From the NCBI RefSeq assembly GCF_000264995.1, contig NW_006767447.1, positions 1-52,434 of the forward strand: DNA of 52,434 nucleotides, in the 5' to 3' direction. Positions 33,334-46,528 of the stretch are shown here, in pieces. Made by a program: the position numbers and the translations under genes. The stretch's first letter is position 1; each line of letters starts with the position of its first letter. The notes below the pieces were generated by a model that did no database searches, was not told the DNA's origin, and was given only the letters and a program-made list of their open reading frames with translations. The stretch is from Punctularia strigosozonata HHB-11173 SS5 (taxonomy: Eukaryota > Basidiomycota > Agaricomycetes > Corticiales > Punctulariaceae).

Positions 33334-35604
33334 ATGTATTATCCCGTCGACGCATCCTCTTCCGCTCACCACCACCAAGAACCGACCATGGGCCTCCCTC
33401 TCCCCCCAACCAGCCTCCAAGAGCCCGCCCAGCCCAAGCTCGGCCAGACGCGCTGCTGTGAGAGAAAGAGCCCCTATCCCGATATCTCGACCCATTCACT
33501 AACATCATCTCGACGGCGCCCGCGAAACAGATTGGACGCTCCTCACCGCCGACCTCCGCTTCCTCCACCTCGACCCCGTCCTCGAGAGCCACCTCGGCGA
33601 GCAAGCCGACCAACTCGTCGGCAAACCCCTCCTGGCCTTTGTCCACCCCGAAGAACAGTCTTCCGCCGAGCACGACCTCGGGCGCGTGCTCGACAGCCGC
33701 ACTTTGCACGGCAGCGTCACTCGGTAAGCGTCATCTAGCCCCTATCTGAAACACTCGCTCCCAGACCTACACCCTAACGCCTTTATTCCCCGCCCCTTCT
33801 ATTCGCGCTTCCCAATAGCGTACGGTTCTCGCGGCTATCCTACATCCGCCGCCGACTGGGCTACAGGGGCCCGCCCGACGCCTGGGCGCAGACGCAGGGC
33901 CACAAGATCGCCGTCGACTCGGACTACCTCGCGGTCGACATCGTCATCAACTGGGCGGCGGAGGGCGTCGTGCTCTGCTTCGTCCACGCCATCGTCGACC
34001 TCTCGCCGCTCGACAACGACGAAGGGATCAAGACGGACTGGTCAAACTGGTGCGGCACGCCCTCCTTCACCCCGCAGCAAGCAGAGCACCTCTACCGGCG
34101 CCTGGCGATGCATATCCAGGCGCCGACGAACATGAGCAGGGTATTCCAGGTGCTCTGGAACGACCCGGACCGCACGCTGCTCGCCAGCTGGCCCCCGGAA
34201 CAGCCTCACCTGCGCTCGTCCCGCGAGCTGGCCAAGTTGGCCCTGGACGTGCAGATCGGGAACTGCCTGCCAAGCAGACGGGAGGCGAAGACGAGTTGCA
34301 CGCGGCGATACAAGGCGCTGCACACTTTACCGCCAGGTCCGCACGAGGGCGGCGAAGTGGAGAGCATATTTATCCCTTATGGTGCGTCCCGGTTGGACAA
34401 AAAAAAGAAATTCGTTCGTCGGACCCGGCTCGCTAATCGACCTCGCAGGCTGCATCATATTTGCCTGCCACAAGGTGAACGACGTGCACAGGAGAGCCAG
34501 CCGCGACGCACATGCGATGTCGCAAACCCCGTACGACGCTCAAAACCTCGTCCTGCAGTCGGGTTCGCAGCAGTACTATAGCCCCGTGAGCGCTCACTTC
34601 CCGCCCGTCCCATCGCCCCAATATGCCTCCTACCCGCCCGAGTCGCATCCCCAGAGCTGGGCCCGCGTCTCGAATTCGCCCACGTCGGGCCAATACGTGT
34701 GGCAAGGCCCAGGAATACCGCCTCAGTCCGTACCGGGAAATTCGCTCCGCCACTCGGGCTCGTACTCGTCCCTATCGTCGCATTCCTGGTCCCCCACGAG
34801 CGGTTACATGGACCACGCGCCCGCCGTGTCACCGGACTATCCCCGCGCCCCATCCCCGTACTATGCGTACGCTGCAGACGGCGGCGGTACCGACGGCGGA
34901 TCGTCAAACGAGGGAGACGGAGTACCACCTCCGCGGCCGGTGCCCAGGCGTACGAGCCCCGGCTCGGCCAAGGATCAGTTCGGAGGTCCCTCGCGCGGAG
35001 GAGGCAACCCTCCGGCCGGCATCCCACGGTGCTCCAGCTGCAAGGCGACTTCGAGCCCAGAGTGGCGCAAGGGGCCGAGCGGGAAGAAGGACCTATGCAA
35101 TGCGTACGTGTTTTCCCCCCGCCCCCCTTCCTGTCATCCCCTCCCCCCCTTCAACGCGCTTCCCTCGTTCGATCTTCCCCCAATGGATTAATCTCGGATC
35201 TGCCCTAAAACAGATGCGGATTGCGCTACGCACGCTCCCGTGCCAAAAAGGACGGCGTCGCGCCCGTGCGCCGGAAGAAAACGCCAGCCCAGGCCGTGAA
35301 GGAAGAGGACGTCGCGCTCGCCCGGCCTCCGTCGGTCGCGTCTTCTTCTCGCATGACGTCCGTCCACCCCGGCCTCCATCCATCGCCGTCCCCACCCCCA
35401 CTCTCCCATCACATAGACCACGCGTATCTGCCGCCGCCACCGAACGGCGCCGACCCGTACTACCACGGCATGTCGATGGTTCCGGATGGATCTCTGTACG
35501 ACCAAGGCTACCACCACCACCACGCGCCGCCGTATCATACCGGTCAACAGGCGGCGGCGTCATCCTTGGCAGGAGTCCCACAGCCGTCTTCAAGCCGCAC
35601 TTGA
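33334..35604 (+). CDS. WC-2: White collar 2-like PAS/GATA transcription factor (blue-light response)
   Basis: WC-2 pairs with the LOV photoreceptor WC-1 to activate light-induced genes. Five exons (33334-33457, 33531-33723, 33819-34381, 34449-35103, 35214-35604) total 1926 bases and stay in frame, giving 641 residues. The PAS domain starts in exon 2 (CYWTLLTADLRFLHLDPVLE, LVGKPLLAFVHPEE) and continues in exon 3 (VRFSRLSYIRRRLGYRG, HAIVDLSPLDN). A GCIIFACHKV strand ends that part. A low-complexity Ser/Pro/Tyr region follows, then one GATA zinc finger split by the last intron: CSSCKATSSPEWRKGPSGKK..LCNACGLRYA (C-X2-C...C-X2-C). A basic run RSRAKK follows, and the tail is His/Pro-rich. There is no LOV-type flavin motif (NCRFLQ), which fits WC-2 and not WC-1. 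Start: the only ATG preceding the first exon's reading frame, at 33334. Confidence 0.9.
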
Positions 35605-36252
35605 AAGGGCAACAAGACTGGCGCATTGTCCCCGCTATTATTAGCTCCCTCGCGGTTTTCGGTCCGCGAGGGTAATGCCTATTTTGAATACATATGAACA
35701 CCCATGCTGCCACGGACCACCACCCCTGCATGTGCTTGATGGGATACTTTCTTGGCTATACTACCATACATCTGGAGTATTTATCGTGTACTTCCAACCA
35801 ATGTGTATCCATAAATCAGATCTATTCAAACGCGCGCGATCGGGCAAAGCACCTTCCGTGCAAGGGCCTTCCTGTCATTTAACCCGATTCGAGCGATGTA
35901 TCTCCGTCCGAACGCGCTCATAAACCTTCGGTGCCCTTCACGCGTCGGAGCAAGGCCAACATAAGCGATTGTATCGGACTCGAAAGCGACCCAGCCACCA
36001 GGCCAGACGGAACGGCGGAGCTCCTGGATCGCCGAGGAACGACTTCGGACCGATTTCATCGTGCACATTATAGATACCATACGCCGATAAGTACGTTGCG
36101 GTGGAGATAGAGAAAATAAGCGGGGGGTCTGACGATGCGGCGATGACCTGAGGTTGCCCGACTGCAAACACGCGATCTTTTCATAGGTATAATGGTTACG
36201 TGTGACGACCGAGACAAGAACGACGACCCCGCATGGAAGAAGGAAGCCCGCG
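35605..36252. other. Convergent intergenic region (WC-2 / Ca2+/H+ antiporter)
   Basis: This is the 3' flank of two convergent genes. The antiporter stop is at 36253 and the WC-2 stop at 35604. Leftward-reading open frames here are read-through of the antiporter gene into its 3' region. No other feature is seen. Confidence 0.4.
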
Positions 36253-39169
36253 CTAGCATGTAAGCCCAGTAGCAGCTGCAAGATAAACCCGTAAATCTCA
36301 GATCTGCCAACGTGGATAAAGAAGCCTGCGCGAATACTCACGGATGTAAAACCAGAAAGCGACGGCCAATATGAGGTAAAGCGCTGGCAAAAGGCGGACG
36401 CACAAGTGAGCTCGGGGAAACGACCTCGGATTCGTACGAACTTACACATGAGAATGAGACCTGTCGATCGGAGTTCAGCATCGCGACACATAACGCTAGA
36501 ACAAGTGTCATACCTTCGAGCCAGTTGGATTTACCGTCGGCAACCACGTAGTTGACGGTGATAACTACGGATCCGGTTACTCAGATTGTCGGAGCAGCAC
36601 GGGGCAAGAAGATACGCACCGGCCAAGAACAAGGCGATGGATTCGAAAGGGTCAAAGAGAAGCTACGCGAACAAGCGTGGGTGAACGGATTCGCATCGCT
36701 GGAGCATGGAGTTCGTACCGAGAGTGGTTTACCGAGAATCCATGCAAGCACGATCATGAACCTATGTCAAATTTCCATAAGACGACGGCCAATTATCACA
36801 CGAGGAGGGACTTACGGAATGACGAAAAGAGCGATTTGCTAAGGCACGCAAGGTTCAGCCTAAGTCCCTGTTGAAGATATTTATTTACTCACGATACTAG
36901 AGCCGACAGCCACGCCAATACTCAGAGTAAGTTTGTCCTTGACGGCGACAGTCACGGCCGTGACGTGTTCTAGTGGCCATCAGCTACGCAAGATGGCGAA
37001 GTGCAGCGTACGCACCTGCCGCATTACCCACAATCGGCAGCAAGACAAGACCCACGAAGGTCTTGCTGATACCGCCACCCTCCGTCAAACCGTCGATGGA
37101 GTCGACCAGCCATTCCGCTGTCACTGCTACGAGCTGCGATACCGTGTGCTCAGGCGACGTTGGCGTTCAACCGTTTCAAGCATAGCACTCACAACAGTGA
37201 CAATGGCCAGGACAACGATGCTCAGGAGCATGCTCATCTGCGGCGTCTCTTCTTCCACTTCCTCGTGATCAGGCGCTGCCTCGACATCTGTTGCATCGGC
37301 ACCTGCCTCTTGCAGAGGGATAGACGAGTCGTTTTTTCGCCTATGCGGCATGTGCATGAATTGCGGCCGATGAACATTCACATATCTCGTCGAGGTGCGC
37401 ACGTCGTCATTGCCATCGTTGTACAAGTGGACATGCGACCAGAGCTGGAAGACGAGATAAGCGCCATAGACTGCAACCTGACATCAGCATTTGTCATCGT
37501 AGAGACGGAACGAGATACGAACTGAACAAGAGGATGACGGCGACCTGGAGGTTGTATCGATCAGCGCAAAGGCTTCAGGGCGTTCGTAGCAAACGACTTA
37601 CTCCATGGCTGACGTTCAGGATATCCTGTTTCTCGTTGCTGTCGGGAGTGTCGTTCGAACGGATCGATAAATCGAAAGCGGCAGGTAACAATACTGCTAT
37701 CACGCTCAGCGTCAAGAGGGACGAGTTGATCTGCGAAGAACCTGACCCAAAAGGTTCAACACACGATGTTGTGATCAACGAAGAAGCGTACCGAGGCCAA
37801 ACCCCTGTTCTGAGAAGCGAGTGCCGCCAGCGAAGAAGCACATCCCAAGCACGAGGACTGATGAGCAGGACCGATATGAGTGGATCAAGCTTCAAACTTC
37901 ACGGGACCCAAGACCGGACGTACGAAGGTTACTGAGAATCGAGCCGACAACTTTAACCGAATGACGTCAGTTCGGATGGCCGATGCGAACCACATCGTAC
38001 GTACGCGACGCTTGCACAACTTGAATCTGGCATTTGGTGAGGGCAATAATCTACGACGGGCAGATGACATCAGCGCTGGTCATAGGCGACCCATGAGCGG
38101 CTTACAGCTACAATAAGCTCGACCCTGCAATCTTTTACGTCAATATATCTTCCCTGTCATCAATCCGAGTACATACGCATTGCCCTGTCAAAATCGAACG
38201 TCGTCAGTCGTCAGTCAAGCTTACGGGGCTTAGTTTGAACCACGAACAAGAGTAGCGTTCATTAGACCGGCGATCGTTTGACCGAAGCGCATAGACATCT
38301 CGTCTGTTGCGAAAGCCAAGAGCTGGATTCACGTGTCAAGAGTTCCGTTTGAATTGAGCGAGCATATCCGGGCGAACCTTCGCAAGGGGTATAATGGCAA
38401 GGAACGAAACTGATGTACGGGAGTGAGCCGCGCGATGATTATGTCGCCCACTACCACTCACAGACGAAGATTAGGGTATGTGAGTCTGGTTTCGCGAAGT
38501 TGAATCTGAAGAACGACGTGGCAGAGGTATGAGGTCAATGCCTTCGATATATGCGTGTCATGCCAAACGTACGCCCACTAGCGAAGAGGGGGGCATGAGG
38601 ATGATATGCGAAGAACGGAACGGGACAACGCACTGATATCGGTATAAATACGAGGAGTAAATTTAACCCTGCCGATGCATCCTCCATCGTAAATGCAACA
38701 TCACCGAAGCCGAAGACGGAAAGAAAACTCACAAGAAGCGAACACGACGGCTCTGAGCCCTTGCCAGAAACCTGGCGCCTCCCCTACCGGCCTCTCAGGT
38801 TTCGCCGCTAACGACACCGCCGTCGCGATCCTGGTTAACAAGGGACCCTTGTTCCGGCTTTGCTCCGGAATCCCGTCCGCGGCTCCGTTGGAGCGGACAG
38901 TTTCGGTAGTATCACGTTTTGCGCCTCGGCGGCGTGCAACAGCGGAATCGGTGTCTGGACTAGCGGGGTGGTCGAACGTGGTTCGACGTTGCGCTTGCGT
39001 TTGGGTTTCTGCGGAATGCTAGCATAGGCATCAGCATGGAGGACCGAACAGAGCTACGACTTCGCTAACCTCCGCGGTACTGGTGTCTGGTATTGACTCT
39101 GGCGAACCTGCACATGAGGACGTTCAATTGCGTTTCACATTGGACAAAAGAGGGCATACTCATGGTCAT
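36253..39169 (-). CDS. VCX1: Vacuolar Ca2+/H+ antiporter (CAX/Vcx1 family)
   Basis: CAX proteins load Ca2+ into the vacuole using the proton gradient. The gene has many very small exons, roughly 15-18. Recognisable pieces from the N-terminus are FASWLNLLLVFIPIS, SFLAIIPLAKLLAFATDEMS and FGQTIAGLMNATL/GNAVELIVAIIAL (c-1 repeat). They are followed by QASLVGSILSNLLLVLGMCF and GGTRFSEQGFGL, an acidic loop (EAAPDHEEVEEETPQ), AEWLVDSIDGL..GISKTFVGLVLLP, and the c-2 repeat IVGNAAEHVTAV. DKLTLSIGVAVGSSI, QIALFVIP, NYVVADGKSNWLEG and the end FYIPATGLTC follow. Eleven or so membrane segments are implied. Both Glu-containing GNA(V/A)E motifs are kept, so it looks functional. The N-terminal exon is less certain: the best start is near 39169, before a Pro/Arg-rich cytosolic tail. 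Confidence 0.88.
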
Positions 39170-40446
39170 CGAGAAGTATCAGATCGTCCTCGACGATAGG
39201 CGCTCAAGCTGTATATAACTAGCAACCAGTCGTTCGAAGGCCTGTGAAGCGTGTCAACAACGTGGGCGGTTGAGAGAGGTCAGCTCGTGGCTGTAGTATG
39301 CATGGTTGACGCACAGGGTTAAGTGCCGGGCCACCGAGAGACGTAACAAAAAGGTATGCTGCGGAATGAAGGGGGCCAGGAGAGGCCAGGGGGAAGGACA
39401 CCGCTTGCTACACGCACAGACTCCAGAGGGGTTTGGCTTGGCAGTGGACCCAATCACGTGCCTGTGATGCAACTGATGGTAGAGCAGTTTCTGGGGCGGT
39501 GAAATCGTTCAATGGTGGAACAACTTGGCCGTCGTTGGTGGTGGAAGGAGGGAGGAAGGACACCCGATCTTACAGGTGTCCTCTGGCAGGTTAACCCTTT
39601 TCAACTGTCGGCAGCCAACACGGATTCGGCATGCACAAGCGCGCTAGCGAGCGGCCATACAAAAGCTATCCATTCACTGGCTTCGCCATCATGCGTATTT
39701 ACGCGTCGGATATACCTCTCTCGGCGGGCGCATCCGCAGCGATGTGCGAGCTCGCGATCTGGGCAAGATCTGACATCGCACAACCTCGAGTATTTAATAC
39801 CGGTGCACGATGGCACCAAATATCTTGCTGAGCATCAGCGTTGTCTGCCAACGTGGATTCCGCGCCTCTCTACAGCCATCCGGATAAAGCCGCACTTCCG
39901 ACCACTCAAGAACCTTGGAAGCTCGAAGCATGGGATGGCGGCCTACAAGAGAGTCCAACGGCTCTCGACAGCTTTGCCGTTCAGGCTAATCGCGGTGCTA
40001 TCGAGAGCGGTCCCCTGGATCAGACTACAACAGTGCAAGCGACCCGAGACAGCGGAATATTATTCATAGGTAAAATAGCAGCAGCACACACATATCGTCG
40101 AGAAACGTTGCTTAATTAATGGCACGAACCGGCGGCGATGCCTTGCATCCAGAGCACCGTTCGCACGTTGCAATACAATGATGTGAAACCATGGTTTCCT
40201 CGGAATTTTTACCCTTGGTATGCAAACGCAACGGCGCCGTAGAGTCCGTCTTCACGACCTAGCATGCCATGTCCGTGCAACACCTAATTCGATATTTCAT
40301 CAGCGGATGAAACCGACCACCACCGACAGTCAGTGTCACTCACTTCCATCTTCCTCGCATGCCAACCCACGCCACTACTCACGTTCCCGTTCGCGTTCGC
40401 CAGATTTTCGAGTTCGACCCCTGCAAGGATGACGCACCGTCGAGCG
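39170..40446. other. Intergenic region
   Basis: This is the 5' flank of the Ca2+/H+ antiporter and 3' flank of the F-box/LRR gene. Open frames on the plus strand (about 39512-40119) have no domain signature and overlap each other, so I do not call them. No RNA or repeat is recognised. Confidence 0.4.
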
Positions 40447-42618
40447 TCAGCGCTCCGCATCAAAACGTCGAAAGTCTCGCGACTCACTCCACGGATGACC
40501 CACAGGCAGATCTCTAGCCAGCATCGGCTTGTCGCCTGACCCCTGCCCGTCCTCGCCCGAAGCAGCACCGATCCATCCGCTCCCGGTGTCTACGTACCAA
40601 CCCCTGCCACCCTTGCTTCGAATAACCCTCCAAGACCCCGCGCCACCACCTAGCCCGCTCAGAAGCGGAATCGACAGCTCCACCACGCGCAGACGCGTGG
40701 GCGGCTGCGGCAGGTTCGCAGACAACGAAAATGGCGGTCGGCAGAGGGGCGTGATGAGGCCCGTATGAAGCGAGAGCGAGGCTTGCCTGACGGAAACGCG
40801 TTCCCGCCCGTAGCCAAGTTCAGGCGAGGTGCCGACCAGGGTCAGCACCTCAGTATCGGCGGCCTTCTCCTCGAGGAACTTGCGGATGTGGACGAGCTCC
40901 AGATTCGGAATGTGCGCCAGACCAAGCGACCGCAGGAAGGGCTGCGGTGGCAAGACCTTCGTGAGCAGTTCTGCATCGAGCGGGGCGCTCGACACATCCA
41001 AGTACACGAGGGAACGGGACGTGAAGCACGGTGCGGTTTCGAAGATCTCCCGCACGTCCTCAGCAGACAGAGGCGAAGGAAATGTGCCGTCGCCGTAGAG
41101 GTTCAACTCGCGGATATGACGCGCCGCGGGAGCGGAGACGAGGAAAGAGCGTATGCTCTCACCGGTGAGGCGAGTGCACCGTTCCAGCGAGAGCGTGTGC
41201 AGATGAACGGTGGAAGACTTAGCCAGCAACGAAAGGAGGTCAGGGGTGATCCGCGTGCATGACAAATCTAGGTGCGTCAGATGTGGCATTGACAGTACGA
41301 ACGTGCTGAAGACGTCCGCGGGGATGGACTTCGTCCCGCGCATGCCCAACCGCTTAATCCCGCGCAGCGTCACTAAGGGCCTGTTCTCCCGCCCCGGCGA
41401 CGCTCGTTCGGCGCCTCCCGCGGTAAATGGTGAATTCGACAGTCGCCGCTGCTCGGTGTTCCTGAGATGGAGGTTCACGAACTCCGTGAGGGCGGCGACG
41501 AAGACGGAACTGACGCAACCTGTCAAGTCGACTGCCTCTAATGCGCTGCATTGCGCCCATCGATCGCGATCCTCATCCTCGGGTGTAGTGTGCGGTACGG
41601 CAATACGGGACCGCCCGCGTGCAGAAGCATCCGACTCCGTCGGGCCCCTCATGAAAAGCTCCTCCAGTACTGGGAACGTGAGCGCGCCATCCATATACTC
41701 GGTGGCTCCAAAAACCCGCAGGTTGGGCATCTCCTGCAATGAGACCATAGTTCAGGTCAACGTCAGAAAAGGATAGGACCCTGCTCGCCTTCAAGACAGC
41801 CTCGAGACGGACATCTGTGACGAAACGACGATGTATGCCCTCGTCAACGGATCGTCGCATACCGACTGTGCGGAAATGATTAAAGTTAAGATGGAAGACG
41901 TGTCGACCGGGATGGACATCCTGAAACGACGGTACTAAAGTCGAGATTTAGTAAACCGCGAGTCAAATTCCATCAGGGACGGACCGTATACTTCGGGCTG
42001 CTCGCGCTGAATGACGGTCATCACGGCATCGCTTAGAGAACGCATAAACCTCCATCGCGTTGGGCTTTTGCTTTGTCTCCGTAGTCTACGGGGACTAGGG
42101 TCTCGAGAGGCCGGTGGGGACAAGAGTTCGGGGGGTATAGATATGTCCGGCAAGCTGAGGCTGGCGAATATCCTGCGCTCCAGCATCTCGGCCTCCTCCT
42201 TTGATGAAGACGCCGTGGGCTTCGCTGCCAAGGCAGCGTGTGTAATCTCCCGGATGAAAGGTCCGACGACCAGAGCAGCACCTTCAGCTGTTAGATCCTC
42301 CCAGTCCTCCGTCGCGATAACGTCCAGGAGGGCGAGCCAGGTATAGGGTAGCCGTACTTCGACCCGGTGCCATAGCCAGGGCTTGGCGGCAGCGTACCAG
42401 GCGCGGCTGACAGAGCAGAGGAACGCAAGTGTTTTGCGAGATATGCTTTCTGACCATGCGGCCTGAGGAAACGAGCTGGGTAGGTGGGTTGGTGCGTCAT
42501 GTCCGTCGCCTAGGAGAGGATCGAGGGAAGATATCAGAGGGGGGAACCCGGCCCAATACACTCGAGCGCAGATCGTAGAGAGCAATTCCTGAGGGTAACC
42601 AGCGACGAGGGAATGCAT
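40447..42618 (-). CDS. F-box/leucine-rich repeat protein
   Basis: F-box proteins recruit substrates to SCF ubiquitin ligases. Three exons (42618-41992, 41920-41789, 41733-40447) give 681 residues in frame. The F-box-like part is at the N-terminus (YPQELLSTICARVYW, then TLAFLCSVSRAWYAAAKPWLWHRVEV). After a Ser-rich linker, exon 2 has FNHFRTVGMRRSV and FVTDVRLEAVLK. The third exon carries leucine-rich repeats (NLRVFGATEYMDGALTFPVL, LTHLDLSCTRITPDLLSLLA, LHTLSLERCTRLTGESI, LVYLDVSSAPLDAELL) and a Gly/Trp-rich C-terminus. The second intron can be read with a GC donor (AAG|GCGAGC) or a weaker GT donor a few codons later; both keep frame. The start at 42618 places a Met immediately before the F-box. 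The gene looks intact, unlike the one at 6986-8580. Confidence 0.85.
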
Positions 42619-44752
42619 CCTCGAGTCAAAATGTGGCGATCGGAGCTTACGAGCCAGTACGGCAATTCGATCTAGCCTTTGCTACATATACCCCATATCA
42701 CGTGATCATCACGGCAAGTATACGCGGCTTAGCGTGACATCTCTCAAGCGGTGAATCGCCCGACGCATCATGGTCCGCCGTAGCTGAGCACCTCATTGAA
42801 CCAGATCCACACCGACGAGTGGGGGTTTGGCGTGATGTCTCTTCCATCTTACCCCCACATGCACGCGTGTAACGGCTGTGATTCGCGCACTACCCGTTTC
42901 GAGAGTCAGATGTTGCCATTGTGATGCCACATGACGAGCGAAAACGCCGGAAAAGCAGGAAAAGCATCGGGAGCCTTTAAGCTCAACGTGGTAAAACGGA
43001 ACGGAAGCGCCGTGTTGGCCGTCGTTGAATGGACCGTGCCAGCACGGAACCAGAGCACGTGCAAGGCACTCCCGAGGCACTTACTGGTAACTGGGGTACC
43101 GCTCCGAACATACGGAGCGGAGCATATCCTGAGTAAACGAGAGACTAGAGCAGCAGCCTCCGAATATGACTGAATGCACTGCTTATTATATTTACATATA
43201 CCAATCATCGAACTCGCGCGCATGCTGTCTTGGCCAGGAAAATCCCAGTGTGCGGTTGTCTCGGCTTACTATCAGCTCAAGAGGTAGCGAGCATCCTAAT
43301 CTTCCTTGGTGCCCACACGCAAGAGGGCACCCCAAATTAGTTTCGAAACATTTCCATCTCGCCTCGGGGTCAATGAGGGTTGCGGTGGTTTGCCGCGGTT
43401 TGCGATGAATTGAGAACTTCCGCCAGAACCCAGACGGATGCGCACGCCATATGAGCCCAAACAGAGTGGCCGTCGCGTTACATCGTGATGCCGAGCCGCG
43501 GTCCCATAATGACCATCCGAGTTGTCGGTGAGCACGAGTGAGGTGCACTTGACCGAATGTTAGACCACCGGGTTCCGGCACACGTCAACGAGCGTCAACG
43601 AGCGTCACGATGAGCAAAGTGGCGACCGCGCATCCCACAAAGTTTTTTACGTTGTCGTCAGATCAGATGCTGCAAACACGCCTGGACTCCGTCGCGAACA
43701 ACGAATTTACGAGCACAGGTGACCGTGATCCGAAACCCATCAACATTTTCGCTGGCGATCACGACGACGGAAGACGAATAGGCCAGCACCCCGTCGATCT
43801 GATAAAGACTACGCGCAGGTCAGGCAGAAGGATCCCCGGGACGCCATTGGCCTGTACGTAGTCAATCCTCGGTTGGATGGCTTCTGCCGTCGGGTTTGAT
43901 GTTTGAAGTGAGGCACCACATGCCCTCGGCAGAGCATCCAACAACCACGACGAACGTGTATATGTGGATGACTCGGAGAGCCTTCTGGCTTCATCTCCGA
44001 GTGGCTACTAAGAGGGTGTATCTTTGAGTGGTACGAGTGAGGACGAGGTGAACAGGAGGGACTCCCACGAAATTCGGATAGGCAGTGGGCAAATGTCCCG
44101 TGGCATGCTGTACTATCTAGCTCAGCTTTCTGCTGGACCTTCGCTTGACCGACGCGGCGGGCTGCGGCTGCCATTGAAATTGATTTGAAGGAAGTACGGA
44201 ACCTCAGGTTCGTTGCTGCTCATCATAGCATCCACGAATCTTCTGCCGCGATCCGGATCTATGTGAGGGCCCACAATGTGGATAGATGCTGGCTGCTCCT
44301 ATCCAAGAATATACGCCTCGGACGCGGTCAGCCAGGAACGCCTCGAATTGAGGCGAACCAAGTCAATAAGGTACTCGTTGCAAATTCCGATGCTTCAACG
44401 ATTGGTGATCGCGAGCGATTGCACTCACGCCTTGTTGAATTTGATTCTGTAGTCTGTTAGGATCTCAGAAACGATTGGGGCAGGCAAAGCCAGAACTTTA
44501 CATGTTCGTGGACGTGGTGAATGCCAAGGACATAGCGCGGGATTGGAATGGATCCGTCGGCTTTGTCCGTGTGGCGGTGCCGCAAATCCCGAGGGCACGC
44601 TGGCGGCAAGTGCAACGCTGCACCGTGCACGACAGAGTCTGGTCAACGTCTCCTTTCACGTTCAGGACGGTCATCGCTCATCGCTCAGCGCTCTCATTAG
44701 GACATATTGCTCAAACGGCTGTACTTACTTACAGCGGTGGTTGGCAACAACC
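42619..44752. other. Long intergenic region, nothing recognised
   Basis: About 2.1 kb lies between two divergent genes (F-box leftward, phosphatase rightward). No supported coding region, RNA or transposon is found. A short tandem repeat GTCAACGAGC occurs near 43584-43607. The last few hundred bases should hold the phosphatase promoter. Confidence 0.4.
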
Positions 44753-46374
44753 ATGTCGTTCCTGAGGCCGCGGTTCGCCCTGCTTGTGATCCCGCTGGCT
44801 GCCGCACTGTACTTTCTCTACGGACAGGTTTTCATCGCACATGCCGGCTTTCACGTTCTTGAGGCTCTTTTGAACCTGGGGCACAAAACAGGCTCTCCTG
44901 GAGCTGACATTCACGATGCACCTGCCACGTTCACGCGTCGAATTGTTGCAGTGGGAGATCTGCATGGTAAGTTTGACACGAAGTGATTGCACGCGCCTCA
45001 AGTAAACTTGGATTACCAGGTGACATCGGAAACGCGCAGAAAGTGCTCAACATGGCCGGCGTTGTCGATCAGCATGGAAATTGGAGCGGAGACATTGATT
45101 TCTTTGTCCAAACGGGAGATATAATCGACAGGTGAGCTTACTGAACAATTCTTCTGGCTTCGCTATCTGAAAAGCGTGCTCAAAGGGGTGACGATACCAT
45201 TAAACTATACTTTTGGATGGACCGCCTGCGGGATCAGGCCCGTGCAGCGGGAGGCGAGGTGCTCTCCATGCTGGGAAATCACGAATACATGAACCTTATG
45301 AGTACGTTGTCTTGCACTCACCGGCCTCGAAACATCTCTAATAAGATGCATATACACTCAGGTGACTGGCGGTGAATGCACAAGCTCTTTCATGAACGCG
45401 CGGAGCCCTTACCTGCGCTACAGATACGTATACCCAAGTGAAATAGCTACCTTCGGGTCTTGGCAAGCGCGGCAGAAGATGCTCGCAACTGGACGGATCG
45501 GTAAATCCTGGGCGGCGAACTACACCACCGCCTCTCGCCTCCCTTTACACCCCTCCCTTGGCCCGCCCAACACCGACTACCCTCCACCTCCCTCTTCCCC
45601 CCTCCTCTCCGAGCATCCACTGTCTCACGCTGCTCTCTCCTTTGTTCATGGCGGCCTGGCCCCCGCCTACCCGGACCTTACACCGTTTCCCTCGCGCATC
45701 AATACCATTGCATCGTCTCTCCTCCATAAGCTGCAGCGTCAGAGTTCCATCCCGCCTCCCCACCCGCCGCACCCATATCCTGGACTGCCCGCCGGAGCGA
45801 CGACGGAGGAGCACAGGTTGTATGGCTCGGACGGACCTCTGTGGTATCGAGGTTGGGCGATGGACCCTGAGGAGACGGTCTGTGCGGCTGTAGATGACGT
45901 TCTGGAGAAGACGGGAACGAGGAGGATGCTCATGGGGCATACCCCGAACTTTGAGGTGGAACACTTCTCAGGATACTTTGCTTCCAACTGACGAGGTAAT
46001 GTGACAGAAAATCGTTTCCAGGTGCAATGGGAAGATTATAATCATTGATACCGGTACGTCCGACGCCTCTCTCTATGACACCGATCCCAACGAAATTGAC
46101 GCCGCCCCCAGGTATTTCGCATGCCTACGGCGGCGCACTCTCAGCGCTCTCGATCACCTACACCTTGACACCGATCCCGGATTCGGGCGGTGAGGGTGAC
46201 ACGAGAGATGGTCTGGGCTCTCAGTCTGTCCTGGAAATTCGCACGACCGCGCAAGCGAAGGTGAAGAGGTGGAAGGAACGCGAAATTGTGGTGGCACTAT
46301 ACGCCGACCGACAAGAGGTACTCGCCGTGGATGAGAGGATGGTCGATGACTGGACGATGTACGATACATGGTGA
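44753..46374 (+). CDS. Membrane-anchored Shewanella-like Ser/Thr protein phosphatase (calcineurin-like fold)
   Basis: Seven exons (44753-44966, 45020-45131, 45186-45301, 45362-45371, 45424-45955, 46008-46053, 46112-46374) sum to 1293 bases, 430 residues. All metallophosphatase signature motifs are present in order: GDLHG (split by intron 1), GDIIDRG (split by intron 2), GNHEYMNLM, HGG in SFVHGGLAPAYP, and LMGHTPN. GNHE and the HTP box place it in the PPP-like Shewanella-type phosphatases found in bacteria, plants and fungi. An N-terminal hydrophobic helix (ALLVIPLAAALYFLYG) suggests a signal anchor with the catalytic part in the secretory lumen. A Pro-rich insertion (PPPPSSPLLSEHPL) precedes HGG. 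Exon 4 is only 10 nt (GTGACTGGCG) and is needed to join MSDWR to YVYPSEIATFG. The physiological substrate is unknown. Confidence 0.9.
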
Positions 46375-46528
46375 TAATCTTGTTCTCGTCAGGCCTACTA
46401 GGGTCACAGATGTAGAGCATGCGAGCTGTTATGTACATATGCATGTAATAAGATGGTGTTCTGGATTTTTTGTTGGTTTCTCTGGCGTGTGAATGGCTGT
46501 GTATGTACTCTGGGTCCGGTTCGCTATA

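Noticed and set aside
39512-40119. Plus-strand open frames of about 90-185 codons
   Set aside because: They overlap in different frames with no recognisable domain or signal.
43192-43581. Minus-strand frame of 129 codons in the 42.6-44.7 kb region
   Set aside because: No family resemblance, no splice context and ordinary non-coding composition around it.
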